Source of the DNA: Lachnospiraceae bacterium UBA1766
GTDB lineage: Bacteria; Bacillota; Clostridia; Lachnospirales; Lachnospiraceae
Direction of reading: 5' to 3'
Assembly: GCA_002314715.1 (NCBI GenBank)
Contig: DCGY01000008.1
Location: 11,968 to 75,967, forward strand
DNA: 64,000 nt
Shown here: piece by piece, positions 1 to 8,728 of the stretch
Layout of the letters: every line of letters starts with the position of its first letter
Position numbering within the stretch: the stretch's first letter is position 1
Notes under the pieces: model-generated
Told to the model about the DNA's origin: nothing
Seen by the model: the letters and a program-made list of their open reading frames with translations, nothing else
Database searches by the model: none
Program-made: the position numbers and the translations under genes

Positions 1-708
1 GCAGATAATATTCTGATTCCCTTTCTAAAATACAAGGGGGTAAGGCATATTGATGGGATATTCCTAAGCCACGCAGATGAAGATCATATCAATGGAATTC
101 TGCAATTGTTTGAATTGGCCGGGGACGAACAGATACGAATAGACAGATTGTTTTTACCGAAAAGAGATACGACAGGAGAAGAATTTGAAACACTTTTGGA
201 AGCGGTGGAGATTTACGGATCATGGCATCCGGTGGAAATTTATGAACTGGCGGCGGGAGATCGGATTTCTTTTGATGGGGGATTCTTTGAAATTATCGGA
301 CCGACACAAAACAATTCCGCCTGGGAACAGAACGAGGCATCTCTTTGTATTTTGCTGCAAATGGGCAAAAAACACCCCTTCCGCATGCTGTTATCCGGAG
401 ATACAGAGGGAAGGGGAGAAGAAAATCTGTTGGAATATTTGCGTGAGCATCCTACAGAGGTTATGGTGCTGAAGGTTGCCCATCATGGTTCGAAATACAG
501 TACTTCCCGGGAATTACTGGAACAGCTAAAACCTCAAATAGCGGTTATTTCCTGCGGAAAAAGAAATTCCTATAAGCACCCCCATGAAGAATTGCTGGAA
601 AGACTCATACAGGCAAACAGCATCCGGTTACGCACGGATGAAAAGGGTGCCATTACGTTTCGACAGCATTGGGGAAGATTGTACTGGTCTACATTTCGAG
701 ACGGTTGA
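1..708 (+). CDS. comEC: ComEC/Rec2 competence protein, C-terminal metallo-beta-lactamase domain (5' end outside window)
   Basis: The reading frame is open from base 1, so the gene starts upstream of the window; the first in-window ATG at 106 is internal. The visible 235 residues are the extracellular metallo-beta-lactamase domain of ComEC, which in known competence systems helps take single-stranded DNA across the membrane and may degrade the non-transported strand. The metal motif SHADEDHINGI lies at about residues 20-30 of the visible part, followed by LLSGDTEG and KVAHHGSKYSTS, all typical of the family. The membrane-spanning ComEC core is not visible. It converges on holA, with only 7 bases between the stop codons. 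In Bacillus the two genes run in the same direction, so the convergent arrangement is a local difference. Confidence 0.9.
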   Translation, partial: ADNILIPFLKYKGVRHIDGIFLSHADEDHINGILQLFELAGDEQIRIDRLFLPKRDTTGEEFETLLEAVEIYGSWHPVEIYELAAGDRISFDGGFFEIIGPTQNNSAWEQNEASLCILLQMGKKHPFRMLLSGDTEGRGEENLLEYLREHPTEVMVLKVAHHGSKYSTSRELLEQLKPQIAVISCGKRNSYKHPHEELLERLIQANSIRLRTDEKGAITFRQHWGRLYWSTFRDG

Positions 709-715
709 TTGAAAA

Positions 716-1687
716 TTATAATACAGACAGAATGAGCAATTCCACACTGATTACATCACCCAACCGACCGGTTTTTACTGCTTCCTCAGCCTCTACACAT
801 TGGCGTACGGCATTGTTTAACTGGGAAACTTTAAAACGACTGGCCTGACTGATGTATTTGTTTACGAAGTAGGGTGGAATTTCGACTTTTTTGGCAATAT
901 CCTGGTTGCCGAAACCACGATGCTTCAATTCTTTTACCTGTAAAAGAATGTTGCATTGGCGGGCAATCAGAAAGAGGATTCGCATGGGAGCCTCCCGAAG
1001 GGCAATCAGCTCGTAATACAGTTCCAGGGCCTTTTGGGTATCCTTTACGGAAATGGCATCAATCATGGCATAGATATGATTGGTAATCTGCGGAGTACAA
1101 ATGGTCTCGATATCCTCGGCAGTAATAACATCGGAATCCAGACAATAGGAAATCAGTTTTTCCAGCTCTGTCTGGATGTTCTCCATGTCGGTACCAGTTT
1201 TGGAAAGAAATAACTGAGCATTGTTTTCCGTAATGCGCTTGCCTTCTTTTGCCAAAGTGGAAGCCACCCAACGTTTTAAGGTATTCTCATCCTGGGCGCC
1301 GAATTCCACCGCAATCCCTTTGGATTGAACGGTTTTAAACAATTTGCTTCGGGCATCCACATCACTCTCGGTGAAGACAAAGAAGGTGGTTTCGTTACAG
1401 TCTTCCAAATAGGCAGCCAGCTTTTCACCGGCAGAGGAGAATAGGCCGGAATCATTGATAAAAATAACCCTTCGCTCAGCCAGAAATGGCATGGTTTCCG
1501 CCAGGTCAATGATTTCTCCTACCGGAATGCCTTTTCCCTCATAAAAGTGGGTATTCATTTCATCGTCCCCGGCTAAAGCGGCACGAAGCTTCTCTGTATA
1601 TTGGCGCTTCAAATAGCGTTCGTCTCCGTACAGAAGATAGATGTTCTGAAATTGGTTTTCTTTTATGTGATGTATTATGCGCTGCAT
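716..1687 (-). CDS. holA: DNA polymerase III subunit delta
   Basis: A 323-residue protein of normal length for HolA, the clamp-loader subunit that opens the beta sliding clamp during DNA replication. The N-terminal stretch IYLLYGDERYLKRQYTEKL and the mid-region FLAERRVIFINDSGLF are characteristic of the Pfam DNA_pol3_delta family. The C-terminal helical collar domain follows (RILFLIARQCNILLQVKEL). The start at 1687 has a GAGGA ribosome site. A TGnTATAAT extended -10 lies about 25 bases upstream. The gene stands alone on the minus strand, convergent with comEC. The annotation is firm; nothing unusual is seen in the protein. Confidence 0.93.
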   Translation of the reverse strand: MQRIIHHIKENQFQNIYLLYGDERYLKRQYTEKLRAALAGDDEMNTHFYEGKGIPVGEIIDLAETMPFLAERRVIFINDSGLFSSAGEKLAAYLEDCNETTFFVFTESDVDARSKLFKTVQSKGIAVEFGAQDENTLKRWVASTLAKEGKRITENNAQLFLSKTGTDMENIQTELEKLISYCLDSDVITAEDIETICTPQITNHIYAMIDAISVKDTQKALELYYELIALREAPMRILFLIARQCNILLQVKELKHRGFGNQDIAKKVEIPPYFVNKYISQASRFKVSQLNNAVRQCVEAEEAVKTGRLGDVISVELLILSVL

Positions 1688-1710
1688 AGTTTTCCTCGTT
1701 TCCGAGAAAT

Positions 1711-1739
1711 ATTATATCATAGACCGGATATAATGAAAA
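1711..1739 (-). promoter_or_regulatory. Promoter for holA
   Basis: On the minus strand an extended -10 TGATATAAT (TATAAT = complement of 1711-1716) is preceded at 17 bp by TTTTCA (complement of 1734-1739, 4 of 6 matches to TTGACA). It lies about 24 bases before the holA start codon. Confidence 0.6.
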
Positions 1740-1897
1740 CAACAGGATTATGAGACCGGTTTAATGTACTTTATTTCTGCTATTCTGAATTCAACAAAGG
1801 AAGCCCGCCTTTCATGGAAAGGGAGAAACACCTTTACAGAAATTAAAATCATTGGGATGAAAAATTAAGAATTTGGAATTGTGGGAGGAAAAGAAAA

Positions 1898-2284
1898 ATG
1901 AGAAAAATTATGAAGTCGAATGTTGCGTTTGGAGTGATTACCGCATTGTTAATAGTATTTATTTTCTTTTGTATGTATCAGACCGTAAAGGGAAATGAGA
2001 AAACAGGCACCGATGAACGGGAAATGTTTTTCCGGGCAAAAGAGGCACAGCTTTTGGCAGATACACGGGCTTATTTAACCGAAGAGGGCTTTTATAACAG
2101 CGGCGTGACATTGACCAGAGTTGTGGACGGGGAGGGCAACAGAGAGTATACCATTACCATTCATCACGGAAGAATTGACCGAATGGAAGAGGAAGAAAGA
2201 GAGGACCTTCGGAAGGATCTTTCCACCCTTTGTTTTCAGGAGGATCATTGTACTTTTCAACATGATTTTTTGCTTATAAATTAA
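1898..2284 (+). CDS. Small single-pass membrane protein of unknown function
   Basis: A 128-residue protein I do not recognise. Residues 1-8 are basic, residues 9-28 (VAFGVITALLIVFIFFCMYQ) form one membrane segment, and the rest is a charged domain that would face outside. That domain ends in a possible disulfide pair (C in LCFQ and HCTF). A strong GGGAGG ribosome site lies 9 bases before the ATG. It lacks a prepilin cleavage motif, so I do not call it a pilin although comEC is nearby. It may be transcribed alone; the 80 bases downstream hold the promoter of the next gene. Confidence 0.7.
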   Translation: MRKIMKSNVAFGVITALLIVFIFFCMYQTVKGNEKTGTDEREMFFRAKEAQLLADTRAYLTEEGFYNSGVTLTRVVDGEGNREYTITIHHGRIDRMEEEEREDLRKDLSTLCFQEDHCTFQHDFLLIN

Positions 2285-2305
2285 GAAAAGAAAACAAGAA
2301 ATGGA

Positions 2306-2334
2306 ATGACATTTTCGGCAAAAAGAGGTATACT
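2306..2334 (+). promoter_or_regulatory. Promoter for the DUF1653 gene / SfsA-MutY operon
   Basis: ATGACA (2306-2311, 5 of 6 to the -35 consensus), 17-bp spacer, TATACT (2329-2334). The start codon of the DUF1653 gene follows 31 bases later. Confidence 0.65.
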
Positions 2335-2365
2335 TTACCCATAATGTTTTTGTTGGGAGGTTTGT

Positions 2366-2923
2366 ATGGCATTTGATCCAAAACCACAGGAAATTTACAG
2401 ACATTTCAAAGGAAATCTTTACCAGATTGTTACCCTTGCGGAGCATTCCGAAAGTGGAGAAGTACTTGTGATTTATCAGGCTCTTTATGGGAATTTCAAA
2501 GTATATGCGAGACCACTTTCCATGTTTACCGGTCTTGTAGACAAACAGAAGTATCCGGATGCGAAACAGGAATACCGTTTCGAAAGGGTAACTGACGATG
2601 CAGATATTCAGAAGGCTCCGGTAAGTCCAAAAACGCAGGAATCACAGGAAATTTCGGAAACTCCGGAAACAGAAAATAAGGAAACATCATCAGAAGAACC
2701 CCAGCTGGATCCCATGCTGGTCAAATTTATGGATGCAGAAACCTACGAGGAGAAACTGGATATCCTGAATTGCATGCATTCTCGCATTACGGACGAGATG
2801 ATTACTACCATGGCCATTGTTTGTGATGTGGAGGTTGCAGAAGGAGAATTGGAAGAGCGATACAGAGAACTTCGTAATTGTCTGGTGACTTTGGAGAAAT
2901 ACGAGTGCAATCGTCTGCGCTAA
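2366..2923 (+). CDS. DUF1653 domain protein
   Basis: 185 residues. The first 70 residues (YRHFKGNLYQIVTLAEHSES through YARPLSMFTG) match the DUF1653 fold, a small conserved domain of unknown function. An acidic low-complexity linker follows (about residues 85-115, rich in E, T, P and S), then a helical C-terminal region of 70 residues that I cannot assign. GGGAGG lies 8 bases before the ATG. The gene sits 24 bases upstream of the SfsA-MutY fusion and probably shares its transcript. The domain call is solid; no function is known. Confidence 0.8.
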   Translation: MAFDPKPQEIYRHFKGNLYQIVTLAEHSESGEVLVIYQALYGNFKVYARPLSMFTGLVDKQKYPDAKQEYRFERVTDDADIQKAPVSPKTQESQEISETPETENKETSSEEPQLDPMLVKFMDAETYEEKLDILNCMHSRITDEMITTMAIVCDVEVAEGELEERYRELRNCLVTLEKYECNRLR

Positions 2924-2947
2924 AGGGCGTTTGGGGAGAAAATTGAT

Positions 2948-4768
2948 ATGAAATATCAGCGAATCGTGCGGGGAGAATTCCTGGACCGTCCCAATCGCTT
3001 TATTGCCCATGTTAAGGTTGATGGGGTGGTGGAAACCGTTCACGTAAAGAATACCGGCAGGTGCGGAGAACTTTTGATCCCGGGCTGTGAGGTTTATTTG
3101 GAGAAAAGTGATAATCCTACCCGAAAAACAGCTTACGATTTAATAACGGTTCGAAAGGGAAAACGTTTGGTGAATATGGATTCCCAAGCACCCAATCAGG
3201 TGGTAAGGGAATGGCTGGAAACCAAAAAGCTGTTTCCGGAAATGACGCTTCTGCAGCCGGAAAAGACTTATGGAAAGTCCCGAGTGGATTTTTATTTGGA
3301 AACAACAACAGAAAAAGTATTTATTGAGGTGAAGGGTGTGACCAGAGAACAGGATGATATTGTCTGTTTTCCGGACGCACCTTCTGAACGTGCAATCAAA
3401 CATTTGGGAGAACTGATGGAAGCGAAAAAACAGGGCTATCGCGCCATTGTTTTTTTCGTGATTCAGATGGAGAATGTCCGGTATTTCACGCCGGATGTGG
3501 AGCGACATGAAGCATTTGCGAGGAAACTGCGCGAAGCGGTGGCCGCAGGTGTGGAGGTGCTGGCTATGGAGTGTAAGGTGCAAACGGATTCCTTGACAAT
3601 TCATAGAGAGGTGCCAGTCAGCCTGGATGGGAAAGAACCGGTTCCGGGAGACGACGGTGGACAGCCCGCATCTGCGTTTGATTTGACGGAGATTATTTCG
3701 CCCTTACAGGATTGGTACGCAGAAAACAAAAGAAGCCTGCCCTGGAGAGAAAATATCTCGCCTTACCGGGTATGGATATCCGAGATTATGCTGCAACAGA
3801 CAAGGGTCGAAGCGGTAAAGCCCTATTTTAAGCGTTTCATGGAACGGTTACCCCAAATCAGTGATTTGGCTCATGTGGAAGATGAGGAATTACTGAAGCT
3901 ATGGGAAGGTCTTGGGTATTACGGCAGGGCCCGAAATCTAAAGATTGCGGCCAATCAAATATTGGATGACTACCATGGAGAACTTCCCGGCGATTTGAAA
4001 GAACTTTTGAAATTACAGGGAATCGGAAGTTATACGGCAGGAGCCATTGCTTCCATTGCATTTGGACTGCCATATCCTGCTGTGGACGGAAATGTGCTTC
4101 GTGTGCTTTCAAGACTTCGAAAAGACGAAAGACGCATTGATGATGCCAAGGTGAAAAAGGCGGTGGAGGAAGAACTGACAGCAATTATGCCACAGGCCAA
4201 CCCGGGTGTGTTCAATCAGGCTCTGATGGAGTTGGGGGCCTGCGTCTGTGTGCCAAACGGAGAGCCTGTTTGCACGGATTGTCCGATTCAGCACCTTTGT
4301 CAGGCACACCGGGAACAGGTGGAAAGTGAGTATCCCAAGAAGGAAAAAGCAAAGGCACGAAAAATAGAGAAAAAAACGGTCCTGATTCTAAAAGATAAGG
4401 ACCAGGTGGTGCTTCGAAAAAGACCGGAGAAGGGACTCCTGGCGGGAATGTATGAGCTGCCCTGGTTAGAGGGACATGTCTCGGTGGAAGAGGTTGTACA
4501 ATATCTGGGGACAAAGGGATTATCCGCCATTCGCGTTCAAAAGTTAACGGATGCCAAGCATATTTTTTCGCACATTGAATGGCACATGCAAGGATATATG
4601 GTCCGGGTGGATGAACTTCGCCCCAGGGAGGATAAAGAGCCGTCATGGATTTATGTGGATCCTATGGTTGCACAGCAAAAATATCCCTTGCCTTCCGCCT
4701 TTGAAGCCTATACAAAGTACTTAAATATGAAATTGGGAAAAAGTCGCCTGAAAGAAAATGATATATAA
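2948..4768 (+). CDS. mutY: SfsA nuclease fused to A/G-specific adenine glycosylase MutY
   Basis: One uninterrupted 606-residue frame holds two complete enzymes. Residues 1-226 are SfsA, a DNA/RNA-binding protein with a PD-(D/E)xK nuclease core; D114 in SRVDFYLE and E127-V-K129 are the expected active-site residues. After an acidic Gly-rich linker (about 227-243), residues 244-606 are MutY, which removes adenine mispaired with 8-oxoguanine. Catalytic E279 lies in SEIMLQQTRVE, the helix-hairpin-helix in LQGIGSYTAGAIA, and catalytic D380 in AVDGNVLRVL. The 4Fe-4S cysteines are C434, C442, C445 and C451. The Nudix-like C-terminal domain that reads 8-oxoG follows. The fusion, not a frameshift artefact, is what the sequence shows. 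It is probably co-transcribed with the DUF1653 gene. Confidence 0.92.
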   Translation: MKYQRIVRGEFLDRPNRFIAHVKVDGVVETVHVKNTGRCGELLIPGCEVYLEKSDNPTRKTAYDLITVRKGKRLVNMDSQAPNQVVREWLETKKLFPEMTLLQPEKTYGKSRVDFYLETTTEKVFIEVKGVTREQDDIVCFPDAPSERAIKHLGELMEAKKQGYRAIVFFVIQMENVRYFTPDVERHEAFARKLREAVAAGVEVLAMECKVQTDSLTIHREVPVSLDGKEPVPGDDGGQPASAFDLTEIISPLQDWYAENKRSLPWRENISPYRVWISEIMLQQTRVEAVKPYFKRFMERLPQISDLAHVEDEELLKLWEGLGYYGRARNLKIAANQILDDYHGELPGDLKELLKLQGIGSYTAGAIASIAFGLPYPAVDGNVLRVLSRLRKDERRIDDAKVKKAVEEELTAIMPQANPGVFNQALMELGACVCVPNGEPVCTDCPIQHLCQAHREQVESEYPKKEKAKARKIEKKTVLILKDKDQVVLRKRPEKGLLAGMYELPWLEGHVSVEEVVQYLGTKGLSAIRVQKLTDAKHIFSHIEWHMQGYMVRVDELRPREDKEPSWIYVDPMVAQQKYPLPSAFEAYTKYLNMKLGKSRLKENDI

Positions 4769-4782
4769 AAGAGGATAAAAAA

Positions 4783-5811
4783 ATGAAATTGTTGTCGATT
4801 GCGATTCCCTGTTACAATTCAGAGAATTATATGAGAAAATGCATTGAGTCGCTTCTGGTAGGCGGAGAGGATGTGGAAATCCTGATTGTGGACGATGGCT
4901 CTACGAAGGACAAAACCGCAGAAATCGCAGATGAATATGCTCAAAATTATCCGACCATTGTAAAAGCGATTCACAAAGAAAACGGAGGTCATGGTTCTGC
5001 GGTAAATACCGGAATCGAAAATGCTTCCGGGTTGTATTTCAAAGTGGTGGATAGTGATGACTGGGTGAAAAAAGATGCGTATCTGCAGATTTTGTCAAAG
5101 CTTCGGGAATTGGTGGCCGGTTCGGAAACCGTCGACATGTTTATCAGCAATTATGTGTACGAAAAGGAAGGAGAGAAGAATAAGAAGATTATTGAATATC
5201 GTCATATTCTTCCTACAGATAAGGTGTTTTCCTGGGGAGATTCCCATTATTTCTCCAAAGGTCATTATATCCTGATGCATTCGGTTATTTTTCGAACCAT
5301 GCTTTTAAAGGATATGAAATTAAGATTGCCGGAGCATACCTTTTATGTAGATAATCTGTACGTGTTCGAACCGCTGCCGTACGTAAAGAAAATGTATTAT
5401 CTGGATGTGAATTTCTATCGTTATTTTATCGGCAGAGAAGATCAGTCCGTAAATGAGCGGGTAATGATTGGCAGAATCGATCAGCAGTTACTGGTAAACC
5501 GTCGTATGATTGATTATTTCGTAAATCAAAGAGATATGATTACCGCAGATAAGCATTTGTATAAATACATGCGCAATTATTTGGAGATCATCACCACGAT
5601 ATCTTCTGTGTTGGCAATCCGTTCCGGTACAGATGAAAATCTGGAAAAGAAAAAAGAATTGTGGAACTATTTAAAGAAGAAAGACTACAAGCTCTATATG
5701 TGGATGCGAAAGGGCATCATGGGTAGCTTCATGAACCTTCCCGGAAAGGGCGGCCGGAGCATAACGGTGAATGCCTATAAGGTATGTCAAAAGATTTTTA
5801 AATTCAATTAG
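4783..5811 (+). CDS. Family 2 glycosyltransferase
   Basis: A 342-residue GT-A fold enzyme. The N-terminal nucleotide-sugar domain is clear: IAIPCYNSENYMRKCIESLL, ILIVDDGSTKDKT, ENGGHGSAVNTGI and the acidic metal motif VVDSDDWV at about residues 87-94. The C-terminal 150 residues are helical and basic, without membrane segments, so it probably works at the inner face of the membrane on a surface polysaccharide or lipid. Sugar donor and acceptor cannot be read from sequence. It begins 14 bases after the SfsA-MutY stop and ends at a strong terminator, so it is the last gene of that operon. Confidence 0.88.
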   Translation: MKLLSIAIPCYNSENYMRKCIESLLVGGEDVEILIVDDGSTKDKTAEIADEYAQNYPTIVKAIHKENGGHGSAVNTGIENASGLYFKVVDSDDWVKKDAYLQILSKLRELVAGSETVDMFISNYVYEKEGEKNKKIIEYRHILPTDKVFSWGDSHYFSKGHYILMHSVIFRTMLLKDMKLRLPEHTFYVDNLYVFEPLPYVKKMYYLDVNFYRYFIGREDQSVNERVMIGRIDQQLLVNRRMIDYFVNQRDMITADKHLYKYMRNYLEIITTISSVLAIRSGTDENLEKKKELWNYLKKKDYKLYMWMRKGIMGSFMNLPGKGGRSITVNAYKVCQKIFKFN

Positions 5812-5821
5812 ATGGAACGAA

Positions 5822-5847
5822 AAGCCCTCCGGTAGGAGGGCTTTTTT
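5822..5847 (+). terminator. Rho-independent terminator after the glycosyltransferase
   Basis: Stem AAGCCCTCC / GGAGGGCTT with a GGTA loop, followed by a run of T. Confidence 0.9.
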
Positions 5848-5895
5848 GAGGAAAAGGAAAGCAAGCGGAAAGGAATAGGCAAAAAGAATAGGCAT

Positions 5896-5930
5896 AAAAA
5901 AACTCAGCTTTAGGAAATAAAGCTGAGTTT
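5896..5930 (-). terminator. Rho-independent terminator of the PAP2 gene, overlapping its stop codon
   Basis: AACTCAGCTTT (5901-5911) pairs with AAAGCTGAGTT (5919-5929). Read on the minus strand it is followed by seven T. The stop codon at 5910-5912 lies inside the stem. Confidence 0.85.
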
Positions 5931-6587
5931 GATACGTGTCTTTACAACTGCAAGGAAGTCACGTCGATATACGAATAAATACATTACGGCTCCCATTACC
6001 AAAGCAGTCAGTACATCAAACATAGAATGCTGCTTGATGAACATGGTGGAAAGGATAATGGAGACAGCCAATGAGAAGGAAGCAAATTTCACGAAGAAGC
6101 GATGTTCAAAGGTCTTGCTCTTCATAATTGCGAAGTGTGCACCCATGGAATTATATACGTGAATGCTGGGCCAGAGATTCGTAGGAGTATCTGTGGACCA
6201 AAGTCCTGCCACCATTCTGGTAAAGATATTATCCCGGGGCATTTCCGTAAGTCTTAAATGATGACCGTTGGGAAGGAAGGTAGAGATAATCAAAAAGATT
6301 GTCATACCTGTAAATAAAAATCGAATACACTGGAAGTATTCTTCCTTGTCTTTAAAGAAGAAAAATACAACTGTTGCGGATACGTACAAAAACCAAAGAA
6401 AATAAGGAATAACGAAGACTTCACAAAAAGGAATGTAATCGTCAATCGGCATATGTATTACCTGGAACTGTCTGTCGTTTTTCAGCTCCAGTGCAGTCCA
6501 CCAGGTCATATACAGAACCATGTACATCAAAAGCGGTACTGCATGCTTATAACGCTGATAAAATGCAACCATTTTTTCACGTTTCAT
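5910..6587 (-). CDS. PAP2-family membrane phosphatase
   Basis: 225 residues with about six hydrophobic segments. It belongs to the PAP2 (phosphatidic acid phosphatase type 2) superfamily, integral membrane enzymes that hydrolyse lipid phosphates or polyprenyl diphosphates. The two histidine motifs are visible: PSIHVYNSMGAH (phosphatase motif 2) and STMFIKQHSMFD (motif 3, with the nucleophile-activating H..D). Motif 1 is probably in MPRDNIFTRMV. The substrate is unknown; undecaprenyl diphosphate recycling or phospholipid turnover are both possible. It is a single gene convergent with the preceding operon. Confidence 0.82.
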   Translation of the reverse strand: MKREKMVAFYQRYKHAVPLLMYMVLYMTWWTALELKNDRQFQVIHMPIDDYIPFCEVFVIPYFLWFLYVSATVVFFFFKDKEEYFQCIRFLFTGMTIFLIISTFLPNGHHLRLTEMPRDNIFTRMVAGLWSTDTPTNLWPSIHVYNSMGAHFAIMKSKTFEHRFFVKFASFSLAVSIILSTMFIKQHSMFDVLTALVMGAVMYLFVYRRDFLAVVKTRIKLSFIS

Positions 6588-6723
6588 ATTTAATTATTTC
6601 ACCTCATAGATCCATTGTTATTACATTTGTTCAAAATCATTCCCTAGTATAGCAGAAAAAAAGAAAAAAGCAATCATAATTTATGAAGCTTAAGGATTCT
6701 TAAGGAAAACTTCAGAAAATTAC

Positions 6724-6752
6724 TTTCCTTTCCTTATAGTATATGCTATAAT
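6724..6752 (+). promoter_or_regulatory. Promoter for glyA
   Basis: Extended -10 TGCTATAAT (TATAAT 6747-6752) with a weak -35 TTTCCT 17 bp upstream. AAGGAGGA and the ATG of glyA follow. I see no riboswitch in the 210-bp gap 6588-6797; it also holds the upstream region of the divergent PAP2 gene. Confidence 0.65.
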
Positions 6753-6797
6753 TAGCCCAAATTAGCTTTGAAATTCTAATCCAAGGAGGATTTTTTA

Positions 6798-8036
6798 ATG
6801 TATTCTTTAGATGAAGTTAAGAATGTTGATCCTGAAGTTGCACAGGCCATTGTGGACGAGCAGGAAAGACAGAACAGCCATATTGAATTGATTGCTTCCG
6901 AGAACTGGGTAAGCAAGGCAGTTATGGCTGCAATGGGTAGCCCTCTTACCAACAAGTATGCAGAAGGATATCCGGGAAAGCGTTACTACGGCGGTTGTCA
7001 GTGTGTAGACGTGGTAGAACAGCTTGCAATTGATCGTGCGAAAGAGTTATTTGGATGTGATTATGTAAACGTACAGCCTCATTCCGGAGCACAGGCAAAC
7101 ATGGCAGTATTCTTTGCTGTAATGGAGCCCGGTGATACCTTTATGGGAATGAATTTGGATCACGGCGGACATTTGTCTCATGGTTCACCGGTAAATATGT
7201 CCGGTAAGTATTTTAACTGCGTACCTTATGGTGTAAATGCAGATGGATTTTTGGATTATGATGAAGTAAGAAGAATCGCTTTGGAGTGCAAGCCCAAGAT
7301 GATTGTGGCAGGTGCTTCTGCTTACGCAAGAAAGATTGACTTCAAGAAGTTCCGTGAGATTTGTGATGAGGTTGGTGCAGTGATGATGGTAGATATCGCT
7401 CACATTGCCGGCCTTGTAGCCAGCGGATATCATGAGAGTCCCATTCCTTATGCGGATGTGGTAACCACTACCACCCATAAGACTCTTCGCGGACCTCGTG
7501 GCGGTATGATTATGTGCAACCAGGCAGCAGCCGATAAGTACAACTTCAACAAGGCTATTTTCCCCGGAATTCAGGGTGGTCCTTTAATGCATGTGATTGC
7601 AGGTAAGGCAGTATGCTTCAAGGAAGCATTAAGTCCTGAGTTTAAGGAGTATGGAAAGAATATCATTGATAACGCACAGGCTCTTGCAAACGGATTACTC
7701 AAGAGAGGTTTAAGTATTGTATCCGGTGGTACCGACAATCACTTAATGCTTTTGGATCTTCGCCCTCAGGGACTTACCGGAAAGGCAATCGAAAAGCTTT
7801 TGGATCAGGCACATATTACTGCAAACAAGAATACCGTTCCCAATGATCCTCAGAAGCCTTTCGTAACCAGCGGTATCCGTCTTGGTACTCCTGCAGTTAC
7901 CAGCCGTGGTATGAATACCGAGGATATGGACCGTATTGCAGAGGCAATTTCCCTGGTCGTATTAAAGGGTGAGGATGGTGTAGCAGAGGCACGTGCAATC
8001 GTACAGTCTTTGACCGACAAGTATCCTTTGATCTAG
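6798..8036 (+). CDS. glyA: Serine hydroxymethyltransferase
   Basis: 412 residues, normal family length. This PLP enzyme converts serine and tetrahydrofolate to glycine and methylene-tetrahydrofolate, the main one-carbon source for purine and thymidylate synthesis. Diagnostic stretches are [29 protein letters not shown] and [15 protein letters not shown] (PLP lysine in THKT). A near-perfect AAGGAGGA lies 6 bases before the ATG, and the gene is closed by its own terminator, so it is monocistronic. Confidence 0.97.
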   Translation: MYSLDEVKNVDPEVAQAIVDEQERQNSHIELIASENWVSKAVMAAMGSPLTNKYAEGYPGKRYYGGCQCVDVVEQLAIDRAKELFGCDYVNVQPHSGAQANMAVFFAVMEPGDTFMGMNLDHGGHLSHGSPVNMSGKYFNCVPYGVNADGFLDYDEVRRIALECKPKMIVAGASAYARKIDFKKFREICDEVGAVMMVDIAHIAGLVASGYHESPIPYADVVTTTTHKTLRGPRGGMIMCNQAAADKYNFNKAIFPGIQGGPLMHVIAGKAVCFKEALSPEFKEYGKNIIDNAQALANGLLKRGLSIVSGGTDNHLMLLDLRPQGLTGKAIEKLLDQAHITANKNTVPNDPQKPFVTSGIRLGTPAVTSRGMNTEDMDRIAEAISLVVLKGEDGVAEARAIVQSLTDKYPLI

Positions 8037-8072
8037 TTTTGGTATAAGCAAATTCAAGATGGGAATCATAAA

Positions 8073-8108
8073 AGCAGCACAGGGGAAACACTGTGCTGCT
8101 TCTTTTTT
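8073..8108 (+). terminator. Rho-independent terminator after glyA
   Basis: AGCAGCACAG (8073-8082) pairs with CTGTGCTGCT (8091-8100), followed by TCTTTTTTT. Confidence 0.93.
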
Positions 8109-8139
8109 TCAAAAGTCTGAATTTTTATACAAAAAGGGG

Positions 8140-8168
8140 TTGCCATTTCTATGCATATATGCTAATAT
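8140..8168 (+). promoter_or_regulatory. Promoter of the pheB-hom-aspartokinase operon
   Basis: TTGCCA (8140-8145), exactly 17 bp, TAATAT (8163-8168). Predicted start near 8175, giving a leader of about 70 bases. Confidence 0.75.
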
Positions 8169-8179
8169 ATCCCTCGTTG

Positions 8180-8227
8180 GCAAACAAGTGTCTTTGCTAC
8201 AAAAACACTTGACTCAATATTGTTTGC
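8180..8227 (+). promoter_or_regulatory. Inverted repeat in the leader of pheB-hom-aspartokinase
   Basis: GCAAACAAGTGT (8180-8191) is complementary to ACACTTG (8205-8211) plus TGTTTGC (8221-8227), a 12-bp stem with a 9-base bulge on the 3' side. It lies between the promoter and the ribosome site. It could be an operator or a leader RNA hairpin; there is no run of T after it, so it is not a simple terminator. Confidence 0.5.
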
Positions 8228-8247
8228 GAAACAGGAAAGGGGAAACA

Positions 8248-8697
8248 ATGAAAAACGGTAAGAATACCCAGTATTTTGTAGTTCGTGAAAAAGCAATTCC
8301 CCAGGTCCTTTTGAAGGTAGTGGAAGCGAAAAGCCTGATTGAAACCGAAAAGGTTGCCAGTGTTCAGGAAGCAGTAGACGCTGTCGGAATCAGTCGAAGC
8401 TCCTTCTATAAATATAAGGATGATATTTTCCAGTTTCATGACAATGCCCAGGGTACAACCCTTACCCTGACCTTCCAAATGGATGATCAACCCGGTGTTT
8501 TATCGGATGTCCTAAAGATTATTGCAGAGTATCGTGCAAACATCCTTACCATCCATCAAAGTATTCCCATTAACGGAATCGCTTCCTTGAGCCTGAGTGT
8601 TCAGGTATTGCAGACCACCGGAGATGTATCCGAGATGATTGAGCAGATGGAAAATAAAAAGGGTGTACATCACGTAAAGATATTGGCTAAGGATTAA
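8248..8697 (+). CDS. pheB: ACT-domain protein, PheB / UPF0735 family
   Basis: 149 residues counted from the ATG at 8248, which is preceded by GGAAAGGGG; an in-frame upstream ATG at 8059 lies inside the glyA terminator and is not credible. Residues 25-60 (KVASVQEAVDAVGISRSSFYKYKDDIF) look like a small helix-turn-helix, and residues 72-149 are an ACT domain (DQPGVLSDVLKIIAEYRANILTIHQ), the usual amino-acid-sensing fold. Proteins of this family commonly precede hom, as here. A role in sensing threonine or a related amino acid for this operon is inferred, not shown. Confidence 0.87.
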   Translation: MKNGKNTQYFVVREKAIPQVLLKVVEAKSLIETEKVASVQEAVDAVGISRSSFYKYKDDIFQFHDNAQGTTLTLTFQMDDQPGVLSDVLKIIAEYRANILTIHQSIPINGIASLSLSVQVLQTTGDVSEMIEQMENKKGVHHVKILAKD

Positions 8698-8728
8698 TCC
8701 GTAGCAGAATATAGAGAGGTAAAGAAAG

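Noticed and set aside
106..708. comEC starting at the ATG at 106
   Set aside because: The conserved metal motif SHADEDH lies upstream in the same frame, so the ATG at 106 is internal and the gene is cut by the window edge.
4212..4646. 144-codon open frame antisense to mutY
   Set aside because: It lies entirely inside the conserved MutY coding region on the other strand and is a compositional shadow.
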